NCBI RefSeq assembly: GCF_943913045.1
Contig: NZ_CALTVH010000007.1
Coordinates: 1-64,000, forward strand
Length of the DNA stretch: 64,000 bases
DNA from: an uncultured Ezakiella sp.
GTDB lineage: Bacteria > Bacillota > Clostridia > Tissierellales > Peptoniphilaceae
Reading direction: 5' to 3'
The number at the start of each line of letters is the position of its first letter. Positions within the stretch are counted from its first letter, which is position 1. The notes beneath the pieces are model-generated. The model saw only the letters and a program-made list of their open reading frames with translations, was not told the origin of the DNA and searched no databases. Made by a program: the position numbers and the translations under genes. This document shows positions 1 to 8,050 of this stretch, in pieces.

Positions 1-2
1 AC

Positions 3-116
3 ACATCCCATAGCAAATTTTCCATTTATTACAAAAGATACAAGGGAAAACTTCCAAGTGAAGTCCGTAATTTAGCTTGCAAGGATCACAATTTAAAATG
101 CGATCGCTGTGATTAA
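3..116 (+). CDS. C-terminal tail of an unidentified protein (truncated by window edge)
   Basis: An open frame enters from the left edge and ends at TAA 114-116, giving the last 37 residues of a protein whose body lies outside the window. The tail is basic and ends with a CKDHNLKCDRC stretch, a C-x2-H-x3-C-x2-C pattern that could bind zinc. I do not recognise the family. Nothing in the sequence proves it is translated except the open frame and the clustered Cys/His, so it could also be a remnant related to the neighbouring phage-derived pseudogene. Confidence 0.35.
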   Translation, partial: TSHSKFSIYYKRYKGKLPSEVRNLACKDHNLKCDRCD

Positions 117-197
117 AGTGTTTTTTACAGGCCATGTTTTTATACAAGCTTAAGTGTATATGTATAGATATTTGTATGAATAAGTATAATTCTACTT

Positions 198-785
198 TTA
201 AAAATGAATAAAAACACCATACCACAACTTGGCACAGGTGTTTTCCCAATATTGTATAAATTCATTAACTCTCTTCCGAACTTCCCAATAATCATAACCA
301 GCATTAGTTACCCTTCTTTTTCATTCATCTCCATTCCCCCATTTTACATTTAAAACCTCTCTTGCTAATTGATCGATTGTTTTTTCAACTGGATATACTA
401 TCTTGCCATTAGCATCGAATGCTTTTAATCCAAATCTATCAGCACATCTTTCAGCATTTCCTAAATTCTTGAATGCCCCTTTTTGACTTTTAATATCATT
501 GCAAGATTTTCTGACTCTATATAATGAACTCGTCTTCTTACTCATGTTCCTATTATTTTCTAACCTCTTATTAACTTCTCTAGCTATATATGAAAACTTA
601 CTAGATAGATAAGGCCCTGAGCAGCTTGTCCTGGCATACCATTTATGCATCTGAAGAACTCCATCTTTACCCCCAGTATAAGCGCAAGGGTAGATCCCAT
701 TTCTTTCACATATATCTGTAACCAAGTCTATTAATCTATTCATTACATAATCTGATATTAACCATTGAGGACCGCCAGTAGAGTT
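198..785 (-). pseudogene. Phage-type N-acetylmuramoyl-L-alanine amidase (endolysin) remnant with CW_7 domain
   Basis: The longest intact stretch (321-743, 140 codons) matches the C-terminal part of clostridial phage amidases: an LIDLVTDICERNGI segment, MHKWYARTSCSGPYL (substrate-cleft region), a YRVRKS... linker domain, then the start of a cell-wall-binding CW_7 repeat (TIDQLAREVLNVKWGNGDE). In the same frame the CW_7 repeat resumes after a TGA at 321-323 (KRRVTNAGYDYWEV...) and runs to TAA at 198-200. The family has Arg at the TGA position, so CGA to TGA is a likely nonsense mutation. Upstream, in-frame homology (NSTGGPQW) continues to about 785, then hits TGA 786-788, and the catalytic N-terminal part is absent. 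Amidases of this kind cleave the MurNAc-L-Ala bond of peptidoglycan; this copy is probably dead. Confidence 0.75.
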
Positions 786-953
786 TCATACGCGGAAAAA
801 TTTAAAAATTAGACTTTCGTAATATTTAGTATTATTATAAAATGTAAAATTATTCATTTGTTTTCCATTAGTTAAAGTTTATATAATAAAAGAGCGATCC
901 GGCTCCTATGCCTTATAAAAATTTTCTATATACTTAGACAATTATTCCCCCAT

Positions 954-981
954 AAAAAAAGATGGATCTGATCCATCTTTT
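954..981 (-). terminator. Intrinsic terminator, probably bidirectional
   Basis: GATGGA and TCCATC arms are flanked by A and T runs (AAAAAAA before, TTTT after). On the minus strand it follows the last gene of the wal/rlmH cluster (stop at 997) and ends with seven Ts, so it probably ends that transcript. Confidence 0.8.
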
Positions 982-996
982 AATCTTACATATTCT

Positions 997-1428
997 TTAT
1001 TCAAAGGCGAAGGGGATTTTTACTTCCACGCCCTGGTATCTTATCTTGAGTGTTTTTACCAAAGTGATTTCATCTGCCCTGTTGTCGATGGCTGTTACCA
1101 GCGAGTTCATCAGGCTTCTTAAGTATCTTCTATTTGCTTCGTTGTTTTTAAAATCACGATCAAATATTGCTTGGTCTCTTAGGTTTTCTGAAAACAAGTT
1201 TTCGTCTTTAAATTCTGGACACTTGAAGTCTCCGTCCTTGTAAGTCGAATTGGCCAAAGCATTGGCGTCTGCCCTTATTAGTCTTAGCTCATCCTGTGAA
1301 ACTTGATAATCAAACTCTTCTGCTGTTAGTTCTTGGATCATATTTATTTGTTTGATAGTCGTGAAAAGTCCAAACAAAAATAGGACAACGACTATATAAA
1401 TTAAAGTTTTTACTAGTGGTCTGGCCAT
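997..1428 (-). CDS. Small membrane-anchored protein of unknown function
   Basis: A 143-residue protein with one N-terminal membrane helix (about residues 9-27, IYIVVVLFLFGLF) after a short positively charged start, then a mostly charged extracytoplasmic domain. No known motif is seen. The start overlaps the end of the preceding gene (1413-1766) by 16 bases, so the two are translationally coupled and probably work together. The ribosome site before the ATG is weak, consistent with coupling. They form the tail of the walR-rlmH gene string, or a small operon from the candidate promoter at 1795-1824. Function not assigned. Confidence 0.75.
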   Translation of the reverse strand: MARPLVKTLIYIVVVLFLFGLFTTIKQINMIQELTAEEFDYQVSQDELRLIRADANALANSTYKDGDFKCPEFKDENLFSENLRDQAIFDRDFKNNEANRRYLRSLMNSLVTAIDNRADEITLVKTLKIRYQGVEVKIPFAFE

Positions 1429-1766
1429 ATGAACATCCCATCTAAGGCAATTATACCCTCGCTAGCCCCGTGTTTTATCCGCAAGAAGTTGTGATACTTT
1501 GGAGGATTTTCAGAGTGCTTTTGTCTATAAGGTGTAATTGGATTTGTCGCCATATTAAAATCAGTCAGCGATTTTGGATTGACAAAATTTTCCAGTTGTA
1601 TTCCGTACATGTCCGCATAGACCTGGCTTTTTTTATTCCTATCCACCAAGAGCTCTACTTCTAAAAATCTTCTAGATTTAAAGAAGACCAAGATGTTTAG
1701 AGTCACGAGGATAATAATTATTGGTAGGAAAAAAGCGTCTACTCTTGTAAATTTTTTATTTTCCAT
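1413..1766 (-). CDS. Small membrane-anchored protein of unknown function
   Basis: A 117-residue protein with an N-terminal signal-anchor (about residues 11-28, FFLPIIIILVTLNILVFF) and a soluble C-terminal part ending in GIIALDGMFIWPDH. A good ribosome site (GGGAGGGA) precedes ATG 1764-1766. It is coupled to the next gene, a second membrane-anchored protein of similar size, by overlapping reading frames. The pair has the build of small envelope or pilin-like components but carries no cleavable prepilin motif that I can see. Unknown function. Confidence 0.75.
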   Translation of the reverse strand: MENKKFTRVDAFFLPIIIILVTLNILVFFKSRRFLEVELLVDRNKKSQVYADMYGIQLENFVNPKSLTDFNMATNPITPYRQKHSENPPKYHNFLRIKHGASEGIIALDGMFIWPDH

Positions 1767-1794
1767 AAGTCCCTCCCAAATTTTCCTTATCTCT

Positions 1795-1824
1795 ATCTTA
1801 GCATATATGGTCAGCCTTTGGCAA
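1795..1824 (-). promoter_or_regulatory. Candidate promoter for the two small membrane proteins
   Basis: On the minus strand, TTGCCA (1819-1824) and TAAGAT (1795-1800) are separated by 18 bp, with an extended TGC before the -10. It lies in the 73-bp gap between rlmH and the membrane-protein pair. Assigned by pattern only. Confidence 0.35.
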
Positions 1825-1839
1825 AGATATGTGCTAAAG

Positions 1840-2295
1840 TTACTTGTCGTATTTGGCCCCCCGCATGGTTTTTTCTGCCCGGTAGATGGCCTCCACCAGG
1901 ACCAGGCTGGCCATGTGGTGGAGCATGGTCATCTTGCTTAGGGAAATTTTTTTGTAAGATTTTATCATGTCGTGGTCAAAACCGTAAGAGCCGCCGATTA
2001 TAAAGGTCAGTGTCTGGCCAATATTTTCATTTTTTTCTATAAGGGCCGTAAATTCATCGGTCGTAAAGGTCTTGCCATCTGCATCCATTATATAAATTTC
2101 CCCCTTGGCTCGATTTAAGGCAGCCTCGGTTTCCCTGCTAAGTTTTTCTGGCAAATTGCTTTCGTCAGATTTTAAGCTGACTTCTTTTAGCTCAATCAAG
2201 TCTATCTTTTGGTAGACGGAAGATCTTTTTATTAAATCATTAATGATGACTCGGTATTCTTTGGGGATTTTTCCAGTAGCAATTATCTGTATCAT
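1840..2295 (-). CDS. rlmH: 23S rRNA (pseudouridine-1915-N3)-methyltransferase RlmH
   Basis: A 151-residue SPOUT-class methyltransferase. The C-terminal half shows the family signature FIIGGSYGFD (knotted SAM site) followed by ISLSKMTMLHHMA and LVLVEAIYRAEK, with the expected Tyr-containing tail. The enzyme methylates pseudouridine 1915 in helix 69 of 23S rRNA, using SAM, on assembled 70S ribosomes. Length is typical (about 155-160). Its start overlaps the walJ stop by four bases (2292-2295). In many Firmicutes rlmH lies downstream of the walRK genes, as here. One of the most secure calls in the window. Confidence 0.97.
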   Translation of the reverse strand: MIQIIATGKIPKEYRVIINDLIKRSSVYQKIDLIELKEVSLKSDESNLPEKLSRETEAALNRAKGEIYIMDADGKTFTTDEFTALIEKNENIGQTLTFIIGGSYGFDHDMIKSYKKISLSKMTMLHHMASLVLVEAIYRAEKTMRGAKYDK

Positions 2296-3059
2296 AATTC
2301 TATCAGCTCTCCTATTTTCTCCCTGTGGGAAATGCAGATTGGTATGTCAATGCCCGCATCTGCCAGCATGTTTTTTACCGTCATCAGGGCCAGGACTTCG
2401 TTGTTGTTTTCGTGGGACAAGTGGCAGAGGACGACCTGCTTGGTCTTCTTGTCTATGTTTTTAATTAAAAATTCTCCGCAGTCCACATTTGACAAGTGGC
2501 CCTGGGCACTTGCAACCCTTCTCTTCAATTGATAGGGATAAGATCCGTATTCCAGCATATTTGTATCGTGATTTGATTCTATAAAAAACAAGGCCGATCC
2601 CTTGGTGGCCTCAAGGGCTTCCTCGCTTACAAAACCTGTGTCCGTGATTATGGAAATCTTTTTGTTGCCGTAAATGGCAAAACCAATTGGGTCTATGGCA
2701 TCGTGGCTGGTAGCGAAGGGTTTTATAAATAAGTCTTTGATAGTAAATTCGCCTTCAATAAACCTGCGATTGTGCTTGCCTATGTCCTTGATAATGGTGG
2801 CCGCCGCCCCATGGGTCTTTGGCGTGGCGTAGATGGGTATATCGTGCCGCCTGCTGATAACCCCCGCCCCGCAAATGTGGTCGGCGTGTTCATGGGTTAT
2901 TAAAATAGCGTCAATATCATCGATATTAACGCCTATCATCGCCAAACGACTGGCGGTCTGCTTGCCGTTTAGGCCGCAGTCTATTAAAATTTTTGTATCC
3001 TTGTATTCAATATACTGGACATTGCCAGTAGATCCACTTTGTAAAGAACAAAATTTCAT
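2292..3059 (-). CDS. walJ: WalJ/YycJ metallo-beta-lactamase-fold hydrolase
   Basis: A 255-residue MBL-fold protein. The zinc-binding HEHADH motif follows ILITHEHADHICG, with LIDCGLNGK before it and further ligands in FATSHDAIDPIGF and LCHLSHENNNE. The frame is open 45 codons further upstream, but the ATG at 3057-3059 is preceded by AGGAGA at correct spacing and gives the conserved MKFCSLQSGSTGN start. Family members (YycJ/WalJ) are linked to cell-division/DNA-repair control in Firmicutes and almost always sit in the walRK operon; the in vivo substrate is uncertain. Gene order walI-walJ-rlmH supports the name. Confidence 0.93.
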   Translation of the reverse strand: MKFCSLQSGSTGNVQYIEYKDTKILIDCGLNGKQTASRLAMIGVNIDDIDAILITHEHADHICGAGVISRRHDIPIYATPKTHGAAATIIKDIGKHNRRFIEGEFTIKDLFIKPFATSHDAIDPIGFAIYGNKKISIITDTGFVSEEALEATKGSALFFIESNHDTNMLEYGSYPYQLKRRVASAQGHLSNVDCGEFLIKNIDKKTKQVVLCHLSHENNNEVLALMTVKNMLADAGIDIPICISHREKIGELIEL

Positions 3060-3067
3060 TTCTTCTC

Positions 3068-3883
3068 CTATTCTATAATTATAATTCGCCCATTGTCCAA
3101 ACTTACACGGAGGGCTAGTTTGGCAACTCCGCTTAGGACCTTGTCTGGGTTGTTGATGTAGGGGATTTCGCTGGGGTCGAAGGAATAACAATACTGAACA
3201 TCTGTTACCGTCCGCCCGGCCACACCCGTCATATCAATTAATTTTAAGAGTTTCCTCTTGGGGTATTTCATCTCAAGCTTGGTCTTGGTGGGCTCGACTT
3301 CAGAAAAAGTCCGCCTATCCATGGTCACTACACCATTTTCATTTAAGCCCAGATTTATATAGGCAAATTCCAAGATAAGGTCGGTCTTTTCGTCGACCTG
3401 TTCAAATTCCAAATTAAATCTATCGTACTTATAGTCTGCATTTGTCAGGCGCAAGTTTTCTTGGCCAAATTTTTCTTTTAAGAAAGCCTTGCCGGCCTCC
3501 TCCGCCTCTTCAACAGTTTTAATAAGCTTGCCCTCTGGCTTGGGCTCACTTGTATAGCGGATATTTTTCCCCTGCATGAGGTCTACCCGCAAGTCCCCTT
3601 CAGTAAAAGTTTTTAGGTCATCTGTACCTGTGATTTGTGGATTATTAAAAAATATTTCCTTTATTTCATTTTCACTATAGACCTTGTAAACCAAAGTCCT
3701 CCCTTCAAAAGAGGCTGGCTTTGGCAGCTTGGCATTTAAAAAAATATCGTGGGCAGCCAAAATCTCCCCCGGATCAAAGTCGTCATAGTCAGAATAATTG
3801 CGCTTGTAGAGGGTGTAGCCTAAAAATATATTTAAAATTATAAATACATATATGAGTTGTGTCTTAGCTCTTGCCCAGTCCAT
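3068..3883 (-). CDS. walI: WalI/YycI regulatory protein of the WalRK system
   Basis: A 271-residue protein with one N-terminal membrane helix (about residues 8-24, TQLIYVFIILNIFLGY) after MDWARAK, typical of YycI (MDW.. start), and an extracytoplasmic domain. In Bacillus, YycI and YycH bind WalK in the membrane and modulate its activity. Located two bases after walH and eight bases before walJ, in the canonical order. Sequence divergence in this family is large, so the call rests mainly on the start motif, topology, length and position. Confidence 0.88.
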   Translation of the reverse strand: MDWARAKTQLIYVFIILNIFLGYTLYKRNYSDYDDFDPGEILAAHDIFLNAKLPKPASFEGRTLVYKVYSENEIKEIFFNNPQITGTDDLKTFTEGDLRVDLMQGKNIRYTSEPKPEGKLIKTVEEAEEAGKAFLKEKFGQENLRLTNADYKYDRFNLEFEQVDEKTDLILEFAYINLGLNENGVVTMDRRTFSEVEPTKTKLEMKYPKRKLLKLIDMTGVAGRTVTDVQYCYSFDPSEIPYINNPDKVLSGVAKLALRVSLDNGRIIIIE

Positions 3884-3885
3884 AT

Positions 3886-4989
3886 CTACCTCGTATCCAT
3901 TGTTGATAGGATGGCCCTCTTGGAGTCATCGCCATCCTCTTTGTAAATCAAAATTGGGTCGCTGTTTTCCTTGAAGGCATCCCTGTAAGCCTTTGCATCA
4001 GGCTCCACAAATAAATAGCCCTCGTCTTTTATAAACTTGCAGTTATAAGAAAAGCTGGTGACCTTGCCGCCAGAAATATTAACTGTGATGGGTAGGTCGT
4101 TCGAAGAAAAGAAGGGCAGCCTAGATGCGGACAGGTAAATCAAAGTGTTGTCCTCGGATTCGTAGAGGCTGAGGATCCTATAATTGGAAAAGTTTACAGG
4201 AACTTTTTTAATAAAAGCCCTGAGGACCTTTAAAGTCTCGTGCAAATTGGGTTTGCCTTCCTTTTGACCAGCCACGCTCAAATAGTGGATGTCTCCATTT
4301 TGGTAAATCCTCAAAGACTCGTGGTCGCTGGCAAACAAATACGAATCCTCTTCCCTGATTTCAGCCACCTCGTCCTTTAAAAAGCCGTTGGCCAATTGCA
4401 ATCTGTCGTCCCCTATATAAGAGTCGACTGGATTTGTCAGGTCAGCATAATAATTTACGCCCACAATTCTGATCGGCATAAATCTCTCGTCCAATTCTAC
4501 ATAGGCCTCCGGCCCTGTAAAGCTCATGGCAAACTTATACTTGCCAGAAACTTCAAATACACCCTTGTCCGTTTGCAGGAAAATATTTCCACTGTCTCCA
4601 AAAAAGCACCTGTCGAAACTTTCGAATTCCAGCCTGGGCAATTTTTCTTTAAAAGCTGTAAAGAGCATGCCCACCGGCACATCAAAGGCCGATATGACCA
4701 GGTAGCCCGAATCTTTTATATCAGATGAGACCAGGTCATCGCCAATTCTCTTTGGCGTGCCTCCCATTAGTGAGGCCACCAAGAGGGCATTTATATCACG
4801 GTTGGGAATGTCTACCAGAAGTTCGCGATTGGGTTTTACCTGGTAGAGGCGTTTGTAGCAAATTATTTCCGTTTCGTCCACGTCCAAGGATTCGACAAGA
4901 AGTTCGGGCTTGTCAAAGATCAGCTTGTAGGATAAAAACAAGGACAGGACAACCAAAAACACCAAAAATAATGACTTATGCCTCTCCAT
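3886..4989 (-). CDS. walH: WalH/YycH regulatory protein of the WalRK system
   Basis: A 367-residue protein starting MERHKSLFLVFLVVLSLFLSY: short basic N-terminus, one membrane helix (about residues 6-21), then a large extracytoplasmic domain, as in YycH. The ATG at 4987-4989 is chosen because GGAGG lies 8 bases upstream; an ATG six codons earlier lacks this. The gene overlaps the end of walK (stop at 4976) and so is coupled to it. YycH works with YycI to control WalK. Here both partners are present, unlike streptococcal versions of the system, which lack them. Confidence 0.88.
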   Translation of the reverse strand: MERHKSLFLVFLVVLSLFLSYKLIFDKPELLVESLDVDETEIICYKRLYQVKPNRELLVDIPNRDINALLVASLMGGTPKRIGDDLVSSDIKDSGYLVISAFDVPVGMLFTAFKEKLPRLEFESFDRCFFGDSGNIFLQTDKGVFEVSGKYKFAMSFTGPEAYVELDERFMPIRIVGVNYYADLTNPVDSYIGDDRLQLANGFLKDEVAEIREEDSYLFASDHESLRIYQNGDIHYLSVAGQKEGKPNLHETLKVLRAFIKKVPVNFSNYRILSLYESEDNTLIYLSASRLPFFSSNDLPITVNISGGKVTSFSYNCKFIKDEGYLFVEPDAKAYRDAFKENSDPILIYKEDGDDSKRAILSTMDTR

Positions 4990-6769
4990 TCTTGGCCTCC
5001 GCATCAAAACTTATGGTAAAGGTTGAGCCCTTGGATAGTTCGCTCTCAAGAGTGATCTTACCCTTCATGGAATCGACCATCTCCTTGGCTATGGCAAGGC
5101 CCAGACCTGTGCCTCCCATGGCACGCGACCTGGACTTTTCAACCCGGTAAAATCTTTCAAAGATTCTGGCCTGGTCTTTTTTAGCAATTCCCATGCCGTT
5201 ATCCTTGACAGAAATATAATTTCTCCCCCCATCGGTCCATGTGGAGACATTTATAATTCCGCCCGATGGCGTGTACTTAACTGCATTTGAAATTAAATTT
5301 ATAACCACTTGCAAGAGGTCTTCCTCGTTGGCAAGTGAGTATAGGTCTTCTGTAAAATCAGTGTATAGGCTTTGATTTTTGTCGGCAATTGACATCTTCA
5401 TCCGCTCTGCAGCAGATGTGGCTATGTCGGTCAGATTAACCAGCTTGAGTTCTTTTTCCTCTGAAGAATATTCCAGGGTTGTAAGTGTCAGCAAGTCTGA
5501 AACTATGTGGGCCATCCTATCTGATTCTTGGTCGATAACCTCCAAGAAATTCATCTTGGTCTCCTCGTCCACAGGATATTTCATCAGGGTTTCCGCATAG
5601 GACTTGATAGATGTGATAGGAGTTTTTAATTCGTGGCTGACATTGGCCACAAATTCCCGTCTCATTTCCTCTAGCTTCCGCTCCTTGGTCATGTCTTGGT
5701 AGACGACAATAACGCCGCCAACATTTAAATTGCGGTCTTCAAAGGGTGCGTAAATATATCTATAGCTCTTGTTATGGAGCTTGATATCCCCCTCGCCGTC
5801 AAGTGAAAATGGATTGGCAAAGTTGATTGAGCTTAGACCCATGTCAGACAGTTTCAAATCCAAATCTTTGGGTTCAAGGTCCAAGGGCTGGTCAAAAAGT
5901 TCGCGGGCACGGTCGTTTAGGTGAATAATTTTTCTGTTGGAGTCGATGGCCACAACACCCTCGATCATTTGGTTGAAGATGGTGTCGAGCTTGGCCCTTT
6001 CAATCTCCGTCCGCTCAATATTGCGTTTGAGTTCAGCCGCCAAATAGTTAAACATATCTGCGAAACGACCCATCTCGTCGTTTGATTTAACTTTTATACG
6101 CTCGTCAAAATTGCCCTCACTCATGCTCTTGGCAACTTCTGTCGCCTTGACAATGGGGTTGGTAATCCCGTTTGAAATTATAAAACTAAGTACAATTGTA
6201 ATCCCCAAGGCAATTAAACCTGAATCCAGCATAATCCTGTTGGCCCGGGTGATGGTGTTTGAAATATTGGAAAGGTCCATAACAGAATAAACCAGGCCCT
6301 TTACATTGGAGCTCTCGTTTACAATAGGGATAACCAAGTGGGCCTCCCTGTGGCTGTCCGCTTGAATTACATCAAAAACCTTCTCACCCAAATAACCCCT
6401 CTTTATTAAAGCGGGGTTAAGTTTCTCAATAGTATATACATTTGTCCCCTGCAGGTCTATTGCATCTGCAGTCTTGGCAGCCAGAATATTTTGAAAGTCT
6501 TCGCTACCTATAATATAAATATCCTCATCCTTTTGAAATCCACGATCGCTTAGGATGGTTTGCAGCCACCTTTGATTTGTGTCTAATATGTCATCTTGGA
6601 AGGAAAATCCAGTAGTGATTAAAGAATTAATTTGGTTTGTGACATTGTCCTTTTTCTCTTCTATTAAAGATGCCTCCAGCCTGCCTGTAATTGACGATGC
6701 AACCACCAGCAAAACTGCAAGAACCAAGAGAAAATAAACGGCAACAAACCTCCACTTAATAGATTTCAT
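4976..6769 (-). CDS. walK: WalK cell-wall homeostasis sensor histidine kinase
   Basis: A 597-residue histidine kinase. It has two membrane helices (about 8-27 and 182-200) flanking an extracellular sensor domain, a HAMP domain (about 200-253, ending DEMGRFADMFNYL), a PAS domain (about 258-365) and HisKA with phospho-acceptor His379 in VSHELKTP. HATPase boxes follow: N (NLISNAVKYT), G1 (DNGMGIA), F (FERFYR) and G2 (GTGLGLA). This is the full WalK architecture. It phosphorylates WalR to control autolysin and cell-wall genes and is usually essential. It starts one base after walR ends, so the two are co-translated. Confidence 0.96.
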   Translation of the reverse strand: MKSIKWRFVAVYFLLVLAVLLVVASSITGRLEASLIEEKKDNVTNQINSLITTGFSFQDDILDTNQRWLQTILSDRGFQKDEDIYIIGSEDFQNILAAKTADAIDLQGTNVYTIEKLNPALIKRGYLGEKVFDVIQADSHREAHLVIPIVNESSNVKGLVYSVMDLSNISNTITRANRIMLDSGLIALGITIVLSFIISNGITNPIVKATEVAKSMSEGNFDERIKVKSNDEMGRFADMFNYLAAELKRNIERTEIERAKLDTIFNQMIEGVVAIDSNRKIIHLNDRARELFDQPLDLEPKDLDLKLSDMGLSSINFANPFSLDGEGDIKLHNKSYRYIYAPFEDRNLNVGGVIVVYQDMTKERKLEEMRREFVANVSHELKTPITSIKSYAETLMKYPVDEETKMNFLEVIDQESDRMAHIVSDLLTLTTLEYSSEEKELKLVNLTDIATSAAERMKMSIADKNQSLYTDFTEDLYSLANEEDLLQVVINLISNAVKYTPSGGIINVSTWTDGGRNYISVKDNGMGIAKKDQARIFERFYRVEKSRSRAMGGTGLGLAIAKEMVDSMKGKITLESELSKGSTFTISFDAEAKNGEA

Positions 6770-6770
6770 C

Positions 6771-7460
6771 CTAGCCTCCGAAGTAGTAGCCGGCCCCTCT
6801 TTTTGTAATTATATACTTGTAGGAACCTTCATCTGCTTCGTCTTCAATCTTTTGGCGGAGACGCCTAATGGTAACGTCAACTGTCCTGATGTCTCCGTAG
6901 TATTCGTAGCCCCATACATCTTGCAAGAGCTGCTCGCGGGTGAAAACCTGGTTGGGGCTTTCAGATAAATATTTTAAGAGCTCGTACTCACGCATGGTAA
7001 GATTTACTGGCTCGCCATTTTTTCTGACTTCATACTTGCCAGTATCTATTGTCAAACCGCCAAAGACACGCTCGTCGTCAAGGACCTCTTCGCTAACAGA
7101 AAGTCTGCGCAAATTGGCCTTGACCCTGGCAATAAGTTCTCTCATCGAATAAGGCTTTACAATGTAGTCGTCTGCCCCCAGCTCTAGGCCAAGGACCTTG
7201 TCCACTTCCTCTTCCTTAGCTGTCAGCATAATAATAGGGAAGAAATATTTTTTTCTAAGTTCCTTTAGAACTTCAAAACCGTCGATACCTGGCATCATAA
7301 CATCTAAGAGCATTAGATCGCAGGCCTTCTTGTCGACTTCTTTGAGGGCTTCGTACCCATCTGCAAGTGCGACTACTTCATAGCCCTCTTTTTCTAAATT
7401 AAATTTCACTATATCGGTAATAACTTTCTCGTCATCAACACAGTAAATTAAATTAGCCAT
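6771..7460 (-). CDS. walR: WalR response regulator (OmpR/PhoB family)
   Basis: A 229-residue regulator. The receiver domain has the acidic pair near residues 9-10 (CVDDEK), phospho-acceptor Asp53 in LLLDVMMPG and switch Lys in IVKPYSM; a winged-helix DNA-binding domain follows, with the RTVDVTIRRLRQKIE recognition helix and terminal KRGAGYYFGG. AAGGAGG precedes the ATG. First gene of the walRKHIJ string. Family members bind two TGTWAH half-sites upstream of peptidoglycan hydrolase genes. No clear promoter is visible in the 61 bases between the gene and the tRNA-Arg upstream; readthrough from the tRNA genes is possible. Confidence 0.96.
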   Translation of the reverse strand: MANLIYCVDDEKVITDIVKFNLEKEGYEVVALADGYEALKEVDKKACDLMLLDVMMPGIDGFEVLKELRKKYFFPIIMLTAKEEEVDKVLGLELGADDYIVKPYSMRELIARVKANLRRLSVSEEVLDDERVFGGLTIDTGKYEVRKNGEPVNLTMREYELLKYLSESPNQVFTREQLLQDVWGYEYYGDIRTVDVTIRRLRQKIEDEADEGSYKYIITKRGAGYYFGG

Positions 7461-7521
7461 TGATCCTCCTTAATAAAAATCTTTTTATGTCCACTATTTG
7501 CTTATAAGTAAAAATATCTAT

Positions 7522-7598
7522 TGGCGCGAATGAGAGGGATCGAACCCCCAACCTTTCCCGTCGGAGGGGAACGCTCTATCCAATTGAGCTACATTCGC
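7522..7598 (-). tRNA. tRNA-Arg (anticodon CCG)
   Basis: Reading the minus strand, GCGAATG pairs with CATTCGC to form the acceptor stem. The D-arm TAGCTCAATTGGATAGAGC, anticodon stem TTCCC/GGGAA around loop CTCCGAC (anticodon CCG) and GGTTCGATC T-loop are intact. Discriminator G and CCA are encoded (7522-7525). It decodes CGG. The 77-base cloverleaf is complete. Confidence 0.95.
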
Positions 7599-7618
7599 TT
7601 GCCAGGCTAATAAAAATA

Positions 7619-7695
7619 TGGCGTGCTTGAGAGGAATCGAACCCCCGACCTACGCCTTAGGAGGGCGCCGCTCTATCCAACTGAGCTACAAGCAC
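7619..7695 (-). tRNA. tRNA-Arg (anticodon CCT)
   Basis: The acceptor stem GTGCTTG/CAAGCAC, D-arm TAGCTCAGTTGGATAGAGC, anticodon loop CTCCTAA (anticodon CCT, decodes AGG) and T-arm GGTTCGATT are all present, with discriminator G and encoded CCA. It lies 20 bases upstream of the CCG tRNA-Arg in the same direction, so both are likely cut from one transcript. Confidence 0.95.
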
Positions 7696-7751
7696 ATACA
7701 TATCTACAGGATATTATACCATTTAGCCAGCAAAAAATCAAATACAGAAAA

Positions 7752-7920
7752 AAGTAAAGGTCCAGGCGCTTTGAAAAAAATTTTGCCTTTGTAATTTCAA
7801 TAGTAAAGGTCCAGGCGCTTTTAAAAAATTCTTGCCTTTGTAATTTCAAAAGCAATCAGCTAAACGCTTTGAAAAAATTTTACCTTTGTAATTTCAATAG
7901 TAATTAGCTAAGCACTATTA
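7752..7920. repeat. Tandem repeat, about 3.5 copies of a 49-bp unit
   Basis: Copies begin near 7752, 7802, 7851 and (partial) 7899. Each holds a GCGCTTT-like start, an A-run, then CTTTGTAATTTCAA. The first two copies differ at a few bases; the third has drifted (ctaaacgctttg). No spacers, so it is not a CRISPR array. It fills most of the gap between the tRNA genes and the next operon; no coding capacity is credible. Confidence 0.8.
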
Positions 7921-8002
7921 AATTCTTTTTGCAAAAATAATTTATCTGTGAGGAGTCATGCACAAGCTAATGGGTAGGCGATATTATTTTTTTATTTTTT
8001 TA

Positions 8003-8040
8003 CAAAAAAGCTCCGAGTCCAATAAATGAACTTGGGAGCT
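8003..8040 (-). terminator. Intrinsic terminator after the PsiE-like gene
   Basis: On the minus strand AGCTCCC ... GGAGCT forms a stem with AAGT/ACT extension, followed by TTTTTTG. It lies 11 bases after the stop of the gene at 8051-8680, and so also ends any transcript reading through from the B12 operon. Confidence 0.85.
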
Positions 8041-8050
8041 TATATTAGTC

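Noticed and set aside
962..1243. 93-codon open frame on the plus strand
   Set aside because: Antisense shadow of the membrane-protein gene 997-1428 and of the terminator; no ribosome site.
7752..7920. Possible CRISPR array
   Set aside because: Units are back-to-back and similar along their whole 49 bp; there are no unique spacers and no cas genes in the window.
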